Below are positions 59,243 through 64,000 of a DNA stretch of 64,000 bases, in pieces. Where the stretch lies: assembly GCA_001801025.1 (NCBI GenBank), contig MGWO01000002.1, forward strand, positions 124,001 to 188,000. The letters are read 5' to 3'. The position numbers were made by a program, and so were the translations under genes. The notes below the pieces were generated by a model. That model was not told the origin of the DNA. It ran no database searches and was given only the letters and a program-made list of their open reading frames with translations. The stretch is from Gallionellales bacterium GWA2_54_124 (lineage in GTDB: Bacteria > Pseudomonadota > Gammaproteobacteria > Burkholderiales > Gallionellaceae). Each line of letters starts with the position of its first letter. Position 1 is the first letter of the stretch.

Positions 59243-60895
59243 ATGTTGAGCAATATGACGATCAAAGCACGGTTAACGATGCTGGTCAGTATCATCATGG
59301 TGATCTCGGTGGTCGTCGCTGCGTTTGCTTATATTGGCATGTCTAATTTGCAAATTGCGACTGAAGATATTGCTGTTAGACGCATCCACCTGATTCGTTC
59401 AGTGAATAAACTGATGTATGCAATGGCGGATAACCGGACTCACTTGATGCGTGCAATGCAGCACGACCCGGCCAATCCAGCCTCCAAACTGCATGATCAT
59501 CCCGTGACTCGCCATCTTGATGCGATTGCTGAAAGTAATACCAAAATAGATGAGTATTTCTCGGATATGGAACGGAATACGCATAGCGAAGAAGGCAGGC
59601 GAGTTCTGGAGGAATTGAAAGCGGCGCGTGCCGTTGTTGTCAATGAGGGTTTGCAACCGGGGGTGCAGGCCGTTAAGGACGGTCAGTACAATGAGGCAGG
59701 TGTAATTCTTTCGAAAAAAGTTCATCCTTTGCTGGACGCGGCGCTGGTTAAGGGGCATGCAATTGCCGACCGTGAAAATCATGCTGCCAGTGCCGACTTT
59801 CAAGCGGCCATGTCTGCTGCGCACACTTATGAGATGCTGCTGATAGGCGGTGTACTTTTTATGCTGGCGACAGCGGGGGGGCTGGGGTATTCGATTATTT
59901 CCGGCGTATCGCGTTCTACCGGCAATATGCGCGATCAAATGAGTCGCACCGCGTCAGATGGCGATTTGTCGCGTCGTGTCACCGTTTACGGTACCGACGA
60001 AGTTGCGCAGGCGGCACTGGCTTATAACGGATTGATCGACGGTTTTTCTACGATTATTCGTCAGGTTGGCAGCAGCGCCGGAACGGTGTCCAGCACAGCA
60101 GCCAATCTGTCTGCGGCTTCGCTGCAAATATCCCAGGGCTCGCAGGCGCAAACTGAGGCTGCAGCATCAACGGCGGCGGCAGTAGAGCAAATTACCGTGA
60201 GTATCAGTTCGGTCGCTAGCAATACAGATGACGTCCGCAAGCTCTCAGAAAAAAGTTTGCAGCAAACCCAACTGGGCAACCAGAATATCACCGGGATGGT
60301 CAGTGAGATTGAGCGTGTTCAGAATGCGGTTAAACTGATTGCAGGTTCTGTATCCGAGTTTGTCGATAGCACGCGTGCGATTGCCGGTATGACGCAGCAA
60401 GTTAAGGATATCGCCGATCAGACTAATTTGCTGGCCTTGAATGCGGCGATCGAAGCCGCGCGTGCAGGTGAACAGGGGCGTGGATTTGCGGTCGTTGCGG
60501 ATGAGGTGCGAAAATTGGCTGAAAAATCGGCGCAATCGGCTAACGAGATTGATCGTGTGACGAACGCATTGAATCAAAAATCAACGCAAGTTGAAGCGAC
60601 GGTACAAAGCGGGCTGCGCTCGTTACTGGCAACGCAGGAACAGGTCGAACGGGTTTCCTCGGTGCTGACAGAAGCCGGTGTGCTGGTGGAGCAATCCAGT
60701 CACGGGGTGAGTGATATTGCCGCTTCGGTCAATGAGCAAAGTATCGCCAGTTCAGAGATCGCGCGAAACGTGGAAAGGATTGCGCAGATGTCAGAAGAAA
60801 ACCATGCGGCAGTCGAATCGAATACGCATGAAATTGTACGACTGGAACAATTGGCCAGAGAATTACAAGGTGCGGTGAACAGGTTTAAAGTTTAA
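59243..60895 (+). CDS. Chemoreceptor with four-helix-bundle sensor (paralogue)
   Basis: A 550-residue MCP, closely similar to the preceding receptor over HAMP and the signalling domain but different in its periplasmic part ([20 protein letters not shown]). Probably a tandem duplication that diverged in its ligand domain. TTAGGATATTTG precedes ATG 59243. Confidence 0.9.
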   Translation: MLSNMTIKARLTMLVSIIMVISVVVAAFAYIGMSNLQIATEDIAVRRIHLIRSVNKLMYAMADNRTHLMRAMQHDPANPASKLHDHPVTRHLDAIAESNTKIDEYFSDMERNTHSEEGRRVLEELKAARAVVVNEGLQPGVQAVKDGQYNEAGVILSKKVHPLLDAALVKGHAIADRENHAASADFQAAMSAAHTYEMLLIGGVLFMLATAGGLGYSIISGVSRSTGNMRDQMSRTASDGDLSRRVTVYGTDEVAQAALAYNGLIDGFSTIIRQVGSSAGTVSSTAANLSAASLQISQGSQAQTEAAASTAAAVEQITVSISSVASNTDDVRKLSEKSLQQTQLGNQNITGMVSEIERVQNAVKLIAGSVSEFVDSTRAIAGMTQQVKDIADQTNLLALNAAIEAARAGEQGRGFAVVADEVRKLAEKSAQSANEIDRVTNALNQKSTQVEATVQSGLRSLLATQEQVERVSSVLTEAGVLVEQSSHGVSDIAASVNEQSIASSEIARNVERIAQMSEENHAAVESNTHEIVRLEQLARELQGAVNRFKV

Positions 60896-60984
60896 CAAGG
60901 AATAGGAGGCAGGATTGAGGAAACCGCCGGGTTGTTATCGGCTTATCCTAAATCTTCAATCCTCTGTCCCAATAGGAGAATTAA

Positions 60985-61929
60985 ATGTCTGAGTTGCTCA
61001 AAAACATTGATGCCAGAACTAAACTGGCGGGAACCAATAAACTCGAGATTCTGATGTTTTCGCTGGGCCGTGATTTACGCACTGACCGGGAAGAAACATT
61101 TGGTATCAATGTCTTCAAGGTGCGCGAAGTGATGCGGATTCCGCCTATCACCCGCGCGCCTGAAATGCCTCCCTCGGTTGAGGGGATGGTGAGTTTGCGC
61201 GGCGCACTGGTGCCAGTGATCGATTTGGCTAAGTATATTGGTCTTGTGACTGAAACTAAACCTGAAATCATGATCGTGACCGAATACAATGGCCATACGC
61301 AAGGCTTTCTGGTCAAGGGTGTTGACAATATTCTGCGTCTGGACTGGTCTGCTATGCGGGTGCCGCCGGCGATGCTGGTCGCGGAACTCGGCGGTCTAGT
61401 TACGGCCATTACTGAACTCAAAGATAAGCGTTTGGTGATGATGATAGACGTTGAGAAAGTACTGGCGGAAACGGGACATTTCGGGACTGATGAAATGATC
61501 TTCAATTCCGTCAAACCCTTGGGGCGCGAAAATCGCACTGTGTTTTTTGCGGATGATTCGTCCGTTGCGCGCAATCAAATCGCACGCACGCTCGACGCGA
61601 TGGGGGTTAAGTACATATCATCCATCAACGGTCGTCAGGCATGGATGGAACTGTCTAAAATGGCAACCTATGCCGAAAGCAACAATACGCCGTTGAAGGA
61701 TTTAATTCAGGTAATTCTGACCGACGTTGAAATGCCTGAAATGGACGGCTATATGCTGACGCGCAAAATCAAGGAAGATAAGCGTTTTATCGGTATTCCG
61801 GTATTGATGCATTCCTCATTGTCCAGTTCCTCTAACCAGCAGTTGGGCAAGACCGTTGGGGTAGACGAATATATTCCGAAGTTTGAACCGCAAAAACTGG
61901 CACAAGCGCTGGCGAGACTGCTGGCCTAG
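60985..61929 (+). CDS. cheV: Chemotaxis coupling protein CheV (first copy)
   Basis: A 314-residue CheW-REC fusion: CheW part (GINVFKVREVMRIPPITRAPEMPPSVEGMVSLRG), then receiver (VFFADDSSVARNQI, VILTDVEMPEMDGY with phospho-acceptor D247, HSSLSS). ATAGGAG precedes ATG. It couples receptors to CheA and damps signalling. Confidence 0.93.
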   Translation: MSELLKNIDARTKLAGTNKLEILMFSLGRDLRTDREETFGINVFKVREVMRIPPITRAPEMPPSVEGMVSLRGALVPVIDLAKYIGLVTETKPEIMIVTEYNGHTQGFLVKGVDNILRLDWSAMRVPPAMLVAELGGLVTAITELKDKRLVMMIDVEKVLAETGHFGTDEMIFNSVKPLGRENRTVFFADDSSVARNQIARTLDAMGVKYISSINGRQAWMELSKMATYAESNNTPLKDLIQVILTDVEMPEMDGYMLTRKIKEDKRFIGIPVLMHSSLSSSSNQQLGKTVGVDEYIPKFEPQKLAQALARLLA

Positions 61930-61938
61930 GAGATACAA

Positions 61939-62883
61939 ATGTCATATTCAGATGAAATGATGAGCAGCGAAGATGGTTTGCTCGATAGCGTCGATGCCAG
62001 AACCAATTTGGCAGGTACCAACAAGATGGAAATCCTGTTGTTCAGTCTGGGCAGCGATGAAAAATTTGGCATCAATGTCTTTAAGGTGAAGGAAGTCAGT
62101 CAGGCGGGAAAAATTACCCGCACACCCAATATGCCGCGCGGTGTTGATGGCATCGTATCCTTGCGCGGGCATGTGATGCCGGTGCTGAATCTGGCTGAAT
62201 TTATGGGGATGTCGCCCGCAACTAAGCATCAGACCATGATGGTGGCTGAGTACAATACACATATCCTGGGATTTTTGGTCGAAGGCGTAGACCGGATTAT
62301 TCGGGTTGACTGGGACAAGGTTCGTGCAGCCGAGGGCATGCTGTCAGATAAAGGTGCCCTGATCACCGCAATCACAGAGTTGCCTGATGGTTCGCTGGTG
62401 TCGCTGCTTGATGTCGAACAGATTCTGGCTAATGCCTTTGGTGAGGCGATTGTGGGCAATGTTGAGCCTATCGATTCGGGTCATGCATTGTGTGTTTTCT
62501 TTGCCGACGATTCGATGGTCGCACGCCGCAAGATCGCCGAAGTGCTCGATAAGATGGGGGTTAAGCATATTCAGGCTAATAGCGGTCGTGAAGCATGGGA
62601 CAGGCTTAAAACGATGGCTGATGCGGCTCACAGTACGGGGACTCCGCTGCGCGATCAGATGCAGGTGATACTCACTGATGCAGAAATGCCTGAAATGGAT
62701 GGTTACGTATTAACCCAGAATATTAAATCCGATCACCGTTTCGACGGCATCCCGGTCGTGATGCACTCATCCTTGTCATCGGATGCCAATCGCGCAATGG
62801 GAAAACGGGTGGGAGTTGATTATTATGTGTCTAAATTCGATTCGATGGTTTTGTCTTCAACGCTCAGACCGTTGTTGACTTAG
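61939..62883 (+). CDS. cheV: Chemotaxis coupling protein CheV (second copy)
   Basis: A 314-residue CheW-REC fusion, 9 bp after the first. It has the same length and layout, with phospho-acceptor D247 in VILTDAEMPEMDGY. Sequence divergence is moderate, so the duplication is old. Confidence 0.93.
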   Translation: MSYSDEMMSSEDGLLDSVDARTNLAGTNKMEILLFSLGSDEKFGINVFKVKEVSQAGKITRTPNMPRGVDGIVSLRGHVMPVLNLAEFMGMSPATKHQTMMVAEYNTHILGFLVEGVDRIIRVDWDKVRAAEGMLSDKGALITAITELPDGSLVSLLDVEQILANAFGEAIVGNVEPIDSGHALCVFFADDSMVARRKIAEVLDKMGVKHIQANSGREAWDRLKTMADAAHSTGTPLRDQMQVILTDAEMPEMDGYVLTQNIKSDHRFDGIPVVMHSSLSSDANRAMGKRVGVDYYVSKFDSMVLSSTLRPLLT

Positions 62884-63009
62884 GTGTAGGATCGGGGATC
62901 GTGGATCGTGGATTGAGCTAAAAGCAGGTCAGAGATATTTTCTCGATCATTGCATCTCAATCTTGAATCCTCAGTCTTCAATCCTTAATCCTGTATTTAG
63001 GAGGTTTTC
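62884..63009. repeat. GGATCGTGG-type short repeats before cheY
   Basis: GGATCGTGGATCGTGGATTG shows two to three imperfect tandem units, followed by a complementary-looking TCTTGAATCC...TCTTCAATCC stretch. A similar GGATTGAGG / TCTTCAATCC pair lies between the last receptor and cheV (60905-60970). They are small intergenic inverted repeats. Confidence 0.45.
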
Positions 63010-63399
63010 ATGGGAATTGAAAGTACGCGGTTTTTGGTGGTAGACGATTTTTCTACGATGCGCCGCATCGTCAGAAATTTGCTCAAAGAGTTGGGATTCG
63101 TCAACGTCCAGGAGGCTGAAGACGGTGTTGAGGCATTAAAGAAATTGCGCGCGGAGACTTACGATTTTGTGGTGTCCGACTGGAATATGCCCAATATGAC
63201 GGGGATTGAATTATTGCGTGAGATTCGGGCGGATGCCAAACTTAAACATCTGCCTGTCTTGATGGTCACGGCAGAAGCTAAGCGCGAAAATATTATCGAA
63301 GCGGCTCAGGCGGGTGCGTCCGGTTATGTGGTCAAGCCGTTTACGGCTGCCACGCTGGATGAAAAGTTGAAAAAAATATTTCAAAACATGAATAAGTGA
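63010..63399 (+). CDS. cheY: Chemotaxis response regulator CheY
   Basis: A 129-residue receiver: D12, D13 (LVVDDFST), D57 in [10 protein letters not shown] in MVTAEAK, and K in VVKPFTA, the standard active-site set. AGGAGGTTTTC precedes ATG. It leads to cheZ 8 bp later. Confidence 0.96.
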   Translation: MGIESTRFLVVDDFSTMRRIVRNLLKELGFVNVQEAEDGVEALKKLRAETYDFVVSDWNMPNMTGIELLREIRADAKLKHLPVLMVTAEAKRENIIEAAQAGASGYVVKPFTAATLDEKLKKIFQNMNK

Positions 63400-63407
63400 G
63401 AGCTGAT

Positions 63408-64000
63408 ATGGCCACCCAAAATGCAGTCGATGAATGTGACGATTTAGAATCGCTGTTTGACAGCATCGTTGCAGCAAATGCTCTTGAAGAGCCGTTCGTT
63501 CCAGTCACTTCTGAAAAGGGTGTAGTCGCTTCGGGTAATGTGCTCAATCAGTTAGGGCAGATGACGCGGACATTGCACGACACCCTGCGCGAGCTAGGGT
63601 TAAATAAGGAGATTGAAAAGGCAACTTCTTCAATTCCTGATGCGCGAGATCGCTTAAATTATGTTGCCACGTTGACGCAACAGGCGGCCGAGCGCGTATT
63701 GAACGCAACGGAAGCTGCGCAACCGCTGGTGCAGAATATGGAGCTGGAGGCACATCGATTAGGCGGGCAGTGGCAGATGTTGTTTAATAAACAGTTGAAT
63801 GTTGATCAATTCAAAGCACTGGTGATGGAAACTCAGGCCTTTTTAGAAAACGTGCCTAAGCAGACCAAGATGACCAACTCGTATCTGATGGAAATCATGA
63901 TGGCGCAGGACTTTCAGGATTTAACCGGTCAGGTGATCAAAAAAATTATTGAGCTCACGCAGAGTATGGAGCAGCAACTGCTTGCGTTGTTGCTGGAAAA
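63408..64000 (+). CDS. cheZ: CheY phosphatase CheZ (3' end outside window)
   Basis: The open frame from ATG 63408 runs to the window end (197 codons). It has the long helical hairpin of CheZ and the conserved MMAQDFQDLTGQVIKKI, whose Asp/Gln act in CheY-P dephosphorylation. Confidence 0.9.
   Translation, partial: MATQNAVDECDDLESLFDSIVAANALEEPFVPVTSEKGVVASGNVLNQLGQMTRTLHDTLRELGLNKEIEKATSSIPDARDRLNYVATLTQQAAERVLNATEAAQPLVQNMELEAHRLGGQWQMLFNKQLNVDQFKALVMETQAFLENVPKQTKMTNSYLMEIMMAQDFQDLTGQVIKKIIELTQSMEQQLLALLLE

Overview
The window looks like a bacterial chromosome segment from a betaproteobacterium. The evidence is an FlhDC flagellar master regulator, betaproteobacterial-style MotAB, CheV, CheY and CheZ genes, c-type cytochromes and many GGDEF/MCP signalling genes. 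A Gallionellaceae or other Nitrosomonadales origin is plausible, but I cannot fix the genus. I see no rRNA, tRNA, CRISPR array or complete insertion sequence.

Region 1 (1-23.5 kb) is most of the cargo and maintenance end of a conjugative element (integrative element or plasmid-like). A MobH-type relaxase and a TraF-like peptidase run leftward out of the window. Rightward follow a RecE-like exonuclease, RecT, SSB, a Toprim primase, a 1,638-residue methylase-helicase, RadC, an ArdC-like anti-restriction protein, and a full PRTRC cassette: ParB-like, E, C, F, B, A and ThiF. That cassette contains candidate E1, E2, ubiquitin-like and JAMM components. The outstanding feature is a structured leader repeated at least 16 times, almost one per gene or small operon. 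A GC-rich hairpin is followed by a tail that pairs back into it and then a U-run, just before the Shine-Dalgarno sequence. Divergent copies change both sides of the pairing together. I believe this is the family described as the radC RNA motif. A second dispersed element, a 25-residue micropeptide at both ends of the block, and a large palindrome add to the picture.

Region 2 (23.5-28.9 kb) holds two Fic proteins and a putative HExxH metalloprotein. The second Fic is fused to an AbiEi-like domain and has repeats over its promoter. A possible transposase scar follows.

Region 3 (28.9-36.1 kb) is a DevBCA/MacB-like exporter (adaptor, permease, ATPase), a TetR regulator, two cytochrome c'-like proteins, a TolC-like channel, an FmdE-like protein and a hemerythrin. 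It looks like one export or gas/redox-stress locus.

Region 4 (36.6-42.6 kb) has HU, a winged-helix protein, an IHF-alpha-like protein, and a protein that I read as sigma-54 core-binding/DNA-binding domains fused to an apparently intact GIY-YIG nuclease domain. A globin-coupled PAS-GGDEF-EAL protein and an HTH protein with an RNA polymerase alpha-CTD-like tail follow. Simple-sequence repeats occur in and before the globin gene.

Region 5 (42.6-48.1 kb) is a toxin-antitoxin cluster: two unrelated-looking hipBA pairs with palindromic operators, and a hicAB pair whose hicA carries an early stop.

Region 6 (48.4-64 kb) is motility and chemotaxis: HDOD-REC-GGDEF, flhDC, motAB, four chemoreceptors (two with CxxCH haem c sites), two tandem cheV, cheY and the start of cheZ.
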